Shown: positions 1 to 6,972 of the stretch, one piece after another
Position numbering within the stretch: position 1 is the first letter of the stretch
Layout of the letters: each line of letters begins with the position of its first letter
Assembly (NCBI GenBank): GCA_964555735.1
Contig: CAZKTS010000383.1
Coordinates: forward strand, 1 to 16,229
Direction of reading: 5' to 3'
DNA: 16,229 bases
From: CAZKTS01 sp964555735
GTDB taxonomy: Bacteria; Actinomycetota; Acidimicrobiia; IMCC26256; PALSA-555
Made by a program: the position numbers and the translations under genes
The notes under the pieces: model-generated
What the model saw: only the letters and a program-made list of their open reading frames with translations
The model's database searches: none
What the model was told of the DNA's origin: nothing

Positions 1-522
1 CTGCGCCACCTCACCGAGCGAGTGCTCGACGGCATGATGGGTGAGGGCGGCGCGATCGCGCACGTGGCGTCGAAGGCCGGCTCGGGCTGGCGCAACCACC
101 TGCCCGCGATCCTCGACGTGCTCGCGACCGAGGACCTGCCCGCCGGTGCGGCATGGGCCTCGGCGAACCTCGCCGAGCAGGGCGACCCGTACTTCTTCTC
201 GAAGGAGTGCGTCGTCGTCTACACGATGAAGCGCGCCCACGAGCTGCTCGACCGCGGCATCCGCATGAACTGCCTGAGCCCCGGCCCGATCGACTCGCCG
301 ATGATGCCCCAGTTCAAGGAGGCGCTCGGGTCGTCGCTCCTCGACTGGACCGCGCAGCAGGTGGGCCGCATGGGCCAACCCGAGGAGATGGCCGGCCCGC
401 TCGTCTTCCTCAACAGCGACGAGGCGTCCTACGTCAACGGCTTCGACCTGATGGCCGACGGCGGCTTCACCGCGGCGATGGAGCTCGGCCTCGTCGACCT
501 CTCGACGCTCCCGGCGGGCTGA
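1..522 (+). CDS. Short-chain dehydrogenase/reductase, coniferyl-alcohol dehydrogenase-like (5' end missing)
   Basis: This is the C-terminal 173 residues of a classical SDR that oxidises or reduces an alcohol/ketone with NAD(P). The frame is open to the first base, so the Rossmann half with the TGxxxGxG motif lies outside the window. Visible are the catalytic serine in HVASKAG (S24 of the visible part), the YFFSK form of the YxxxK motif (Y64, K68), the RMNCLSPGPIDSPMM segment after the active site, and the C-terminal VNGFDLMADGGF strand. A roughly 30-residue insertion between Ser and Tyr (WRNHLPAILDVLATEDLP and on) and the PYFFSKE wording resemble the coniferyl-alcohol dehydrogenase / 3-alpha-hydroxysteroid dehydrogenase group. 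That subgroup is from memory of family patterns; SDR membership is certain. It converges on the aldo/keto reductase at 653. Confidence 0.9.
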   Translation: MRHLTERVLDGMMGEGGAIAHVASKAGSGWRNHLPAILDVLATEDLPAGAAWASANLAEQGDPYFFSKECVVVYTMKRAHELLDRGIRMNCLSPGPIDSPMMPQFKEALGSSLLDWTAQQVGRMGQPEEMAGPLVFLNSDEASYVNGFDLMADGGFTAAMELGLVDLSTLPAG

Positions 523-531
523 CTCGACCCG

Positions 532-582
532 CTTGGCGGAGAGTCCAGGGGGCATTCAGTGCCCCCCACGCTCTCCGCCAAG
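532..582. terminator. Strong composite hairpin, likely bidirectional terminator (copy 1)
   Basis: A perfect 12-bp outer stem (CTTGGCGGAGAG at 532-543 with CTCTCCGCCAAG at 571-582) encloses a second stem GGGGGCA/TGCCCCC (548-554 with 560-566) and a 5-nt loop. It lies between the stops of two convergent genes, 10 bp past the SDR stop. There is no T-tract, so it would act as a U-less terminator or as an RNA 3'-end stabiliser. Confidence 0.7.
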
Positions 583-593
583 GTCGACGCACG

Positions 594-644
594 CTTGCCG
601 GAGAGTTCAGGGGGCGTTGGTTGCCCCCCACGCTCTCCGCCAAA
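594..644. terminator. Second, diverged copy of the same hairpin (copy 2)
   Basis: This is a tandem copy of 532-582 with a 62-bp period and the same plan: outer arms 595-605 and 633-643 (10 of 11 pairs), inner stem GGGGGC/GCCCCC (610-615 with 623-628) and a 7-nt loop. It ends 9 bp before the stop codon of the aldo/keto reductase on the other strand. The two copies together give each convergent gene its own hairpin. A REP-like repeat family is the alternative reading. Confidence 0.65.
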
Positions 645-652
645 GGGGCTCG

Positions 653-1684
653 TCAGCGCGGGCGACGGCGGTTGGCGGGGGCGAGCCCGGGCGGCTGCCA
701 CGGGTCGCCGGCGCTGATGTCGGTGCCGGGGGGCACGACGTCGTCGATCGCGTCGAGGGTGGCGACGTCGAGGCGCACCTCCGCGCCGGCGAGCGCGTCC
801 TCGAGCTGCTCCATCGTGCGCGGCCCGATGATGGCGGACGTCACGGCCGGGTGCTCCAGCACGAACGCGTGCGCGAGGTGGGTGAGGCTGACGCCCGCCT
901 CCTCGGCGATGTCGAGCAGCGCCTCGACGGCATCGAGCCGCGCTTCGTGGGCGCGCTGCTGGCGCTCGCTCTGGTGCTGGGAGCCGAAGCCCCGGGCCAG
1001 GCGCGAGTCGGCCGGCGCGGGCTGGCCCTTGCGGTAGCGGCCGGTGAGGAGCCCGCCGGCGAGCGGGCTCCACGGGATCACGCCGATGCCGTAGCGCGCG
1101 CACGTGGGCAGCACCGCACGCTCGATGCCGCGCACGAGGATCGAGTACGGCGGCTGCTCGCACACGAAGCGCTCGCGGTTGCGCCGCTCGCTCGTCCACT
1201 GCGCCTCGACGATGTACTCGGCCGGGAACGTCGAGTGCCCGAGGTAGCGAATCTTCCCTTGGTGCACGAGATCGGTCATTGCGCCGAGCGTCTCGTCGAT
1301 GTCGGCGTGATCGTCGGGCCGGTGGATCTGGTACAGGTCGATGTAGTCGGTGCCCAGCCGACGCAGGCTGTTCTCGACCTCCTGCATGATCCAGCGCCGC
1401 GAGCCGCCCCGCGCATTGATGTTCTCGCTCATCGGCGCGAAGAACTTCGTCGCGACGATGATGTCGTCGCGACGGTCGGCGATCGCCTTGCCCACGATCT
1501 CCTCCGACTCCCCCGCCGAGTACACGTCCGCGGTGTCGACGAAGTTGACGCCGGCCTCGAACGCCCGGTGCATGATCCGGATGGAGTCGTCGTGGTCGGG
1601 GTTGCCCCACTGACCGAACATCATCGCCCCGAGGCAGAACTCGCTGACCTGCACCCCGGAGCGTCCCAACGGTCGTGTCCTCAC
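653..1684 (-). CDS. Aldo/keto reductase
   Basis: A 343-residue NAD(P)H-dependent reductase of aldehydes and ketones with a cytosolic TIM-barrel fold. The complete catalytic tetrad is visible: D50 and Y55 in NFVDTADVYSAGESE, K80 in IVATKFF, and H121 in DLYQIHRPDD. IPWSPLAGGLLTGRYRKG and the C-terminal SAIIGPRTMEQLEDAL motif belong to the cofactor-binding part, as in the YghZ/Kv-beta-like AKR branch. The GTG start at 1684 is chosen because the protein then begins MRTRPLGRSG at the usual family position and GGAGGA (1691-1696) stands 6 nt upstream. It is divergent from the NTF2-like gene and convergent with the SDR at 1-522. The substrate cannot be deduced. Confidence 0.95.
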   Translation of the reverse strand: MRTRPLGRSGVQVSEFCLGAMMFGQWGNPDHDDSIRIMHRAFEAGVNFVDTADVYSAGESEEIVGKAIADRRDDIIVATKFFAPMSENINARGGSRRWIMQEVENSLRRLGTDYIDLYQIHRPDDHADIDETLGAMTDLVHQGKIRYLGHSTFPAEYIVEAQWTSERRNRERFVCEQPPYSILVRGIERAVLPTCARYGIGVIPWSPLAGGLLTGRYRKGQPAPADSRLARGFGSQHQSERQQRAHEARLDAVEALLDIAEEAGVSLTHLAHAFVLEHPAVTSAIIGPRTMEQLEDALAGAEVRLDVATLDAIDDVVPPGTDISAGDPWQPPGLAPANRRRPR

Positions 1685-1690
1685 GCGCGC

Positions 1691-1696
1691 TCCTCC
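1691..1696 (-). promoter_or_regulatory. Shine-Dalgarno site of the aldo/keto reductase
   Basis: GGAGGA on the minus strand, 6 nt from the GTG at 1684. It fixes this start and contrasts with the SD-less starts of several neighbours. Confidence 0.75.
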
Positions 1697-1711
1697 GCTC
1701 GACGGCGGTCG

Positions 1712-1718
1712 TAACCTA
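1712..1718. promoter_or_regulatory. Overlapping divergent -10 boxes (NTF2-like gene / aldo/keto reductase)
   Basis: The 41-bp divergent gap holds TAACCT on the plus strand (1712-1717) and TAGGTT on the minus strand (1713-1718), two TANNNT boxes offset by one base. The plus box ends 8 nt before the ATG at 1726, which has no SD, so that transcript should be leaderless or nearly so. The minus box would give a leader of about 20 nt containing the GGAGGA site. No convincing -35 element was seen for either. Confidence 0.55.
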
Positions 1719-1725
1719 ACGCCCC

Positions 1726-2220
1726 ATGACGCTCGACGAGCTGGTCGCCCAGCAAGAGATCCGGGACGTCCTCATCCGCTACACCCGCGGCATCGACCGC
1801 ATGGATCCCGAGCTCGTCCTCTCCACCTACTGGCCGGGTGCGCACGACGACCACGGCGCCTACCAAGGCCCGGTCGAAGGCTTCGTGCAGTGGGTGCAGG
1901 ACACGCTCCCCTACTTCGACGTCACGATGCACTTCGTCGGCAACCAGCTGGTCGAGCTCGACGGTCCCGACACCGCCCGCGCGGAGTCGTACTGCGTGGC
2001 GTACCACCGACGGAGCGCGCGCGACGGCGAGCCCGGCCACGACCTGGTGATGGGCCTCCGCTACATCGACCGCCTGGAGCGACGAGGCACCGAGTGGAGG
2101 ATCGCCGACCGCCGGTGTGCGTTCGACTGGACCCGCCGCGACGAGATCACCGGCGAGTGGGACCTCCCACCCGAGGCCCTGCGCGGCACCCGCGGCCGCG
2201 GCGACGCGGTCTACGGCTGA
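1726..2220 (+). CDS. NTF2-like (SnoaL_4-type) protein
   Basis: A 164-residue single-domain protein of the NTF2/SnoaL fold, a small alpha+beta cone. Members act as isomerases, dehydratases or cyclases, or as non-enzymatic ligand binders. Supporting features are the N-terminal helix (LDELVAQQEIRDVLIRYTRGIDRMD), the following LVLSTYWPGAHDDHGAYQG segment, and the beta-sheet half ending in WRIADRRCAFDWTR. Y19, D24, D41/D42 and H69 are placed like pocket residues of scytalone-dehydratase-like relatives; the reaction is unknown. The stop is 2 nt from the next GTG, so it forms a two-gene unit with the winged-helix protein. Translation probably starts on a leaderless mRNA. Confidence 0.85.
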   Translation: MTLDELVAQQEIRDVLIRYTRGIDRMDPELVLSTYWPGAHDDHGAYQGPVEGFVQWVQDTLPYFDVTMHFVGNQLVELDGPDTARAESYCVAYHRRSARDGEPGHDLVMGLRYIDRLERRGTEWRIADRRCAFDWTRRDEITGEWDLPPEALRGTRGRGDAVYG

Positions 2221-2222
2221 GC

Positions 2223-3416
2223 GTGGCCCGACCGCGCCGCATCACCGTTACCGAGCGCCGGACTCGGCTCGCACTCCGCCACCGGCTCGCACCGTCGGCC
2301 CGTACCGACGACGTCGCCGCCATCGCCGACGCCGTCGTCGCGCTCCACTCCACCGATCCCGCGAGCGTCTACCTCTCGGCCATCGCCCGCATGGCGCACC
2401 CGTCGCTCGACGCCGTCGACGACGCGCTGTACGAGCGACGGACGGTCGTCCGCCACCATGCGATGCGCCGCACCCTCTGGGTCATGACTCCACCGGTCGC
2501 CCGGACGGCCCACGCCGCATGCACGACCGGGCTCGCACCGACCGAGTGGAACCGGCTCGCCCGGATGATCGAGGAGAGCGGGATCGCCGACGACGGCGAC
2601 GCGTGGATCGACGACGCCAAGGTGCAGGTGCTCACCGCCCTCGCCGAGGTCGACGCCGCGACCGCTCGCCAGCTCGGGGCGTCGGTCCCCGCGCTCCAGG
2701 CAAAGCTCCAGGTCGCGCCGGGCAAGCGCTACGCCACGACCCAGGGCGCCCACACCCGCGTGCTCACCAACCTCGGCTTCGACGGCTCGATCATGCGCGG
2801 CCGCCCCAGCTCGTGGGTCAACAGCGAGTACGCGTGGACGAGTGCCGAGCAGTGGCTGCCCGGTGGTCTCCACGGGCTCGAGCGCGACGAGGCCGCCGCC
2901 GACCTCGCTCGACGCTACCTCGCTGCCTTCGGTCCGGCGTCGACGGCTGACCTCCAGTGGTGGGCCGGCTGGACCAAGGGTCTCACGGTGTCATCACTCG
3001 CAGCCGTCGAGGCGGTCGAGGTGCTCACGGACGACGGCCCGGCGTGGGTGCTGCCCGACGACACCGAGCGCGTCACGAGCCGCGAGCGCTGGGTGGCGTT
3101 CCTCCCCGCGCTCGACCCGTCGACGATGGGCTGGAAGTCGCGCGCCTTCTACCTCGGCGACCGCGGCGCGTTCGACGGGCCGCTGTTCGACCGCGCCGGC
3201 AACGCGGGGACGACGGTCTGGATCGACGGCGAAGTCGTCGGCGCCTGGGGTCAGCGACCCGACGGCACCGTCGTGTACCGCTTGCTCGTGGACGTCCCGG
3301 ACGCGCGCCGCCGCGCGCTCGATCGCGCCGCGGGTGACCTCACCGACCTGCTCGCAGGAACCGTCGTGAAGCCCCGCTTCCCCACCAACCTCGTCAAGGA
3401 GCTCGCCGCGAGCTGA
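2223..3416 (+). CDS. Winged-helix DNA-binding domain protein, AlkZ/YcaQ-like (HTH_42)
   Basis: A 397-residue protein of the HTH_42 family, which includes the AlkZ/YcaQ DNA glycosylases that remove bulky adducts or unhook crosslinks. Recognisable parts are the N-terminal helical segment, VALHSTDPASVYLSAIARM (about 40-57), the HHAMRRTLWVMTP strand-turn (about 80), the tandem winged-helix region, AAADLARRYLAAFGPASTADLQWWAG (about 220-246), and a C-terminal beta-rich part with FLPALDPSTMGWKSR. Where AlkZ enzymes have a catalytic Q-x-Q or Q-x-D, this protein reads H42-S-T-D45, so glycosylase activity is uncertain. The GTG start lies 2 nt after the upstream stop and no better in-frame start is seen. 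It converges on the membrane protein with only 8 nt between stops. Confidence 0.88.
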   Translation: MARPRRITVTERRTRLALRHRLAPSARTDDVAAIADAVVALHSTDPASVYLSAIARMAHPSLDAVDDALYERRTVVRHHAMRRTLWVMTPPVARTAHAACTTGLAPTEWNRLARMIEESGIADDGDAWIDDAKVQVLTALAEVDAATARQLGASVPALQAKLQVAPGKRYATTQGAHTRVLTNLGFDGSIMRGRPSSWVNSEYAWTSAEQWLPGGLHGLERDEAAADLARRYLAAFGPASTADLQWWAGWTKGLTVSSLAAVEAVEVLTDDGPAWVLPDDTERVTSRERWVAFLPALDPSTMGWKSRAFYLGDRGAFDGPLFDRAGNAGTTVWIDGEVVGAWGQRPDGTVVYRLLVDVPDARRRALDRAAGDLTDLLAGTVVKPRFPTNLVKELAAS

Positions 3417-3424
3417 TCGGCAGG

Positions 3425-3802
3425 CTACGGAACGACGATGACCGCGAGGACGAAGCCGATCGCCGCGACCGGGATCGCGCATGCGACCCATGGTCGGATC
3501 GGTGAGCCGAGCCACTCCGCCCCGACCAGTGTTCCGATCGCCACGACGATCGCGGTCAGCGGGAGAACGAGTGCCAGGAACACGGCAGGCAGCGCGAGGA
3601 CCGGGAGCCACGAGACGGCCAGCGTCGGGACCCACGCGATCGCGAACGCCCAGATGATCAACAGCCGGCGGCGGGCCTCGCGGAGCGACGCCGGGTGGTA
3701 GAGCGCGTCGAGCGACGGGCTTTCGCCACGCTCGTTGCGCACCGCGCTCGCGCGAAGGATGAACATCAGGCCACTGATCCCGCCCGAGCCGCCCGAAGTC
3801 AC
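3425..3802 (-). CDS. Small hypothetical membrane protein (three predicted TM segments)
   Basis: A 125-residue protein of no family I recognise. The N-terminal 45 residues are polar (GSGGISG, RNERGESPSLDALYHP, then REARRR). Three hydrophobic segments follow at about 47-65, 67-94 and 105-124, and the protein ends directly after the last one. The RREARRR-type positive patch before TM1 suggests a cytoplasmic N-terminus. The GTG start at 3802 is supported by a TACCGT -10 box ending 6 nt upstream and by the absence of an SD. It lies 20 nt downstream of the epoxide hydrolase operon on the same strand and could also receive read-through. Function unknown. Confidence 0.7.
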   Translation of the reverse strand: MTSGGSGGISGLMFILRASAVRNERGESPSLDALYHPASLREARRRLLIIWAFAIAWVPTLAVSWLPVLALPAVFLALVLPLTAIVVAIGTLVGAEWLGSPIRPWVACAIPVAAIGFVLAVIVVP

Positions 3803-3808
3803 ACAACC

Positions 3809-3814
3809 ACGGTA
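3809..3814 (-). promoter_or_regulatory. Candidate -10 box of a leaderless promoter for the membrane protein
   Basis: TACCGT on the minus strand, with 6 nt between it and the GTG at 3802. That spacing would put the transcription start on the start codon. It sits in the 20-nt gap after the upstream epoxide hydrolase stop. Confidence 0.5.
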
Positions 3815-3822
3815 GACCTCGC

Positions 3823-4968
3823 TCAGTGCAGCGCGCGGAAGAAGTCGCGCACGTCAGTGACGAAGAGGTCGGGGACCTCCATCGCGGCGAAGTGGCCGCC
3901 GCGCGGTGGCTCGGTCCAATGGGTGACGTTGTACCGGTGCTCCACCCATGCTCGCGGCATCTTGGTGATCTCGGCCGGGAAGTTCGCGATGCCGGTGGGC
4001 ACCGCGATGTAGTCCTGCGGGATCGAGTTCTTGCCCGCCCGACGCATCTCCCAGTAGATGCGCGCCGACGACGTCGCGGTGCGCGTCAACCAGTAGAGCG
4101 TGATGTTGGTGAGCAGCTGGTCCCTCGTGAACGAACGCTCGACCTCGCCGTCGCAGTCGGACCACGCCCGGAACTTCTCGACGATCCACGCCGCGAGGCC
4201 GGCGGGCGAGTCGTCCAGGCCGTAGCCGAGCGACTGCGGCCGGGTGCCCTGGATCTCCTGGTAGCCCGCGCCGTCCTTCCGCCACTCGACCAGCGCGGCA
4301 AGACCAGACTGCTCCTCTGCCGTGAGCGGTGGGCCGTCCTTGAGCGACCTCACGGTGACGAAGTTCAGGTGGAGACCGAGCACCGCGTCCGGGTGGAGAT
4401 CGGCGAGGTTCGCAGTGATCACCGAGCCCCAGTCGCCCCCTTGTGCCCCGTACCGGTCGTACCCGAGCGCAGGCATCAGCTCGCCGAACGCCTCGGCCAT
4501 CCGGCGCGGGTGCCATCCGGGCTCGGACGTCGGTCCCGAGTACCCGAACCCCGGCAACGACGGTGCGACGACGTGGAACGCGTCCGCGGCATCGCCGCCG
4601 TGCGCGGTCGGATCGGTGAGCGGGCCGAGCACGTCGAGGAACTCGACGATCGAGCCCGGCCAGCCATGCACAAGCAGCAGCGGTGTCGCGTCCGCGTGCG
4701 GCGACCGCGCGTGCAGCGCGTGCACGCGCTGGCCGTCGACCGCGCCCGCGACGTGCTCGAACGCGGCGATGCGAGCCTCTTGCGCACGCCAGTCGAACTC
4801 GTCGCGCCAGTAGGCGAGCAACGACTCCAGGTACCCGAGCTCGGTCCCTTGGTCCCAGCCGATGCCGCCGACCTGGTTCGGCAGGCGGGTCCGTGCGAGG
4901 CGGTCCGCCAGATCCTCGAGGTCCGCCTCGGACGCGGCGATCTCGAACGGCGCGAGCTCCAGCTTCAG
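3823..4968 (-). CDS. Epoxide hydrolase (EHN + alpha/beta hydrolase), probable CTG start
   Basis: A 381-residue microsomal-type epoxide hydrolase that adds water to epoxides to give diols. Residues about 5-110 are the N-terminal EHN domain (PFEIAASEADLEDLADRLAR, GTELGYLESLLAYWRDEFDW); the rest is an alpha/beta hydrolase. Visible are the oxyanion motif HGWPGS (101-106), the nucleophile D179 in GGDWGS and the catalytic H359 in RGGHFAAMEVPD. The CTG at 4968 gives a CTGA overlap with the upstream SDR stop and makes residue numbering identical to the paralogue at 5806-6966, whose ATG falls at the same aligned position with D179 as nucleophile in both. No ATG or TTG is available there. The only conventional in-frame start is GTG at 4998, which would add 10 residues and overlap the SDR by 34 nt. 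Last gene of a four-gene operon. Confidence 0.92.
   Translation of the reverse strand: MKLELAPFEIAASEADLEDLADRLARTRLPNQVGGIGWDQGTELGYLESLLAYWRDEFDWRAQEARIAAFEHVAGAVDGQRVHALHARSPHADATPLLLVHGWPGSIVEFLDVLGPLTDPTAHGGDAADAFHVVAPSLPGFGYSGPTSEPGWHPRRMAEAFGELMPALGYDRYGAQGGDWGSVITANLADLHPDAVLGLHLNFVTVRSLKDGPPLTAEEQSGLAALVEWRKDGAGYQEIQGTRPQSLGYGLDDSPAGLAAWIVEKFRAWSDCDGEVERSFTRDQLLTNITLYWLTRTATSSARIYWEMRRAGKNSIPQDYIAVPTGIANFPAEITKMPRAWVEHRYNVTHWTEPPRGGHFAAMEVPDLFVTDVRDFFRALH
4148..4181. repeat. 34-bp direct repeat shared by the two epoxide hydrolase genes (copy 1; copy 2 at 6140-6173)
   Basis: The 34 bases at 4148-4181 are identical to 6140-6173 in the paralogous epoxide hydrolase, and similarity continues on both sides. 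The stretch encodes the conserved EKFRAWSDCDG segment. The copies are 1992 bp apart in the same orientation, about one SDR-EH module, so recombination between them would delete one module and fuse the hydrolases. Confidence 0.8.
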
Positions 4969-5806
4969 GAGTAGTCGGCCCCGATCGGCAACGCACACGC
5001 CTTGAGTGCGTCGAAGCGCTCCGTCATCAGCCGCTCGAAGTCGTCGGTGGTGGAGATCCAGAACTTCCCCGCCCGCAGACCCTCGAAGACCATCAGCCCC
5101 GCGTCGTCGGGCTCGCGGCCCTTGGTGGCGAGCAGGTCGGCGAGCATCTGCTCCGTGAAGGCGTGGTCCGGTGCCTGGGCTTCCGACGGCGGCTCGTCAG
5201 GACGGTTCCGACCGGAGCGCGCGATGTTGGTGGCGACGGCACCGGCACGAGGCACGACACGCCGATGTTGGTGCCCTGCGCCCGCATGTCGTGCGCGAGG
5301 CACTCCGTGAGCGCGGCGCAGGCGAACTTCGAGACGACGTACGGGCCCGAGTACGCGACGGTGGTGACACCCGCCATCGACGACGTGTTCACGATGTGCG
5401 CGGGCTCCCCCGCCTCGAGCATGCGCGGCACGAAGGCCTGGATGCCGTTGAGGACGCCCCAGAAGTTCACACCCATGACCCACTCCCAGTCGGCCCGGGT
5501 GCGCTCCCAGACCACGCCGGCCTGGAAGACGCCGGCGTTGTTGCAGAGCAGGTGGACGGCACCGAAGCGGTCGTACGCCGCGGCCGCGAGCGCCTGGACC
5601 GCCTCGGCCGAGGTCACATCGGTTGGCACCGCGAGCGTCTCGGCGCCGAGGTCCGCCACCCCCCGCTCCGACGCGGCCAGCGGCTCGGCCTCGACGTCGG
5701 CCAGGACGACCTTCATCCCTTCCCGGGCCGCTTGCCGGGCGATGCCGCCGCCGATGCCGCTCGCAGCGCCGGTGACGACCGCGACCTTCCCCCCGAACTC
5801 GTCCAT
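4965..5806 (-). pseudogene. Short-chain dehydrogenase with a single-base frameshift
   Basis: Read through, this is a full-length classical SDR of about 280 residues. Codons from ATG 5806 give the cofactor motif TGAASGIG (12-19), NNAG (89-92), the NTSSMAG serine strand (140-146) and the Y156/K160 pair in YVVSK. After CLVP (residue 188, codon 5243-5245) the frame breaks. Adding one base next to the GG at 5242-5243 (minus strand) restores CLVPGAVATNIARSGRNRP and an intact C-terminal half to the TGA at 4965. Without it the first frame runs into unrelated sequence. Its ATG overlaps the upstream epoxide hydrolase stop (TGATG) and its stop overlaps the probable CTG of the next one (CTGA). It is either a recent loss of function or a sequencing/assembly error; the intact codons beyond the break favour a very recent event or an error. 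Confidence 0.88.
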
Positions 5807-6966
5807 CAGGTCGGGAGGGCGCGCTTCCACGCGCGCAGGTCGTCGACGAAGAGGTCCGGCACCTCCATCGCGGCGAAGTGCCCACCCCGCGGCATCGTCT
5901 CGTAGTGCACGAGGTTGAAGTCGCGTTCGGCCCAGCGCCGCGACGACTGCATCTGCTCCTTCGGGTACACCGCGTACCCGGTCGGTGCATCGACGCGCTG
6001 CCCGAGCGCGAGCGATCCATCCATGATGCCGTGCTGGAACTCGTAGTAGAAGCGGACGGACGAGTGCGCGGTCGCCGTCGCCCAGTAGAGCATCAGGTTG
6101 TCGAGCAGCTGGTCCTTGGTGAACGAGCGCTCGATGTCACCGTCGCAGTCGGACCACGCCCGGAACTTCTCGATGATCCAGCCCGCGAGACCGGCGGGCG
6201 AGTCCTCGAGGCCGTAGCCGACGGTCTGCGGGCGCGTGGCCTGCAGATGGAAGTAGCCGCCCTCGTCGCCGCCGAAGAAGGAGTTGAACCGCTCCATCGC
6301 GGCCTGCTCCATCGCATCGAAGGTGGCGGGGTCGGTGTCGCCGGGCGCGGGCGCCAGCATGTTGATGTGGATGCCCACGCAGTGCTCGGGATCCGCCAGC
6401 GCGACCTGCGGCGTCACCAGCGACCCCCAGTCGCCACCCTGGGCGACGTAGCGGTCGTACCCGAGTCGGGCCATCAGCTCGGCCCACGCGCGAGCCGTGC
6501 GGCCCGCGTGCCAGCCACGGTCGCGGGTCGGGCCGGAGAACGCGTAGCCCGGCAGCGACGGCGCGACGACGTGGAACGCGTCGGCCGCGTCGCCACCGTG
6601 CGCGACGGGATCGCTGAGCGGACCGAACACGTCGAGGAACTCGACGACGGAGCCGGGCCACCCGTGCGTGATGAGCAGGGGCATCGCGTCCGGCTCCGGC
6701 GAGCGGGCGTGCACGAAGTGGATGCGTTGGCCGTCGATGTCGGTGACGAAGTGGTCGAGCTCGTTCATGGCCGCTTCGCGGGCGCGCCAGTCGTAGCCGT
6801 CCTGCCAGTACGCGACCAGCCCCTGCAGATAGCCGAGCTCGGTGCCGTAGTCCCAGCCGGCACCCGGGATCTGCTCGGGGAAGCGGGTGCGAGCCAGCCG
6901 CTCCCGGAGGTCGACGAGGACGTCGTCGGCGACGTCGATGCGGAAGGGCTCGATCGCGGCGCTCAT
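5806..6966 (-). CDS. Epoxide hydrolase (EHN + alpha/beta hydrolase), paralogue of the downstream one
   Basis: A 386-residue epoxide hydrolase with the EHN domain at about 5-110 (IEPFRIDVADDVLVDLRERL, GTELGYLQGLVAYWQDGYDW), HGWPGS at 101-106, nucleophile D179 in GGDWGS and H363 in RGGHFAAMEVPD. It aligns almost without gaps to the protein at 3823-4968 over the N-terminal 200 residues and is clearly its paralogue. The middle differs: APAPGDTDPATFDAMEQAAM and GGDEGGYFHLQATRP replace the equivalent cap region, so substrate preference may differ. The ATG at 6966 lies 6 nt after the upstream SDR stop with no SD, which suggests translation coupled to the preceding gene. Second gene of the operon, between two SDRs. 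Confidence 0.95.
   Translation of the reverse strand: MSAAIEPFRIDVADDVLVDLRERLARTRFPEQIPGAGWDYGTELGYLQGLVAYWQDGYDWRAREAAMNELDHFVTDIDGQRIHFVHARSPEPDAMPLLITHGWPGSVVEFLDVFGPLSDPVAHGGDAADAFHVVAPSLPGYAFSGPTRDRGWHAGRTARAWAELMARLGYDRYVAQGGDWGSLVTPQVALADPEHCVGIHINMLAPAPGDTDPATFDAMEQAAMERFNSFFGGDEGGYFHLQATRPQTVGYGLEDSPAGLAGWIIEKFRAWSDCDGDIERSFTKDQLLDNLMLYWATATAHSSVRFYYEFQHGIMDGSLALGQRVDAPTGYAVYPKEQMQSSRRWAERDFNLVHYETMPRGGHFAAMEVPDLFVDDLRAWKRALPT
6140..6173. repeat. 34-bp direct repeat, copy 2 (copy 1 at 4148-4181)
   Basis: Identical to 4148-4181, lying in the upstream paralogous epoxide hydrolase within a longer stretch of high similarity. Confidence 0.8.
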
Positions 6967-6972
6967 CAGGAG

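Noticed and set aside
5236..5250. Programmed ribosomal frameshift in the SDR
   Set aside because: There is no slippery heptamer or downstream structure that I can see, and SDRs do not use recoding. A deletion or a sequencing error is simpler.
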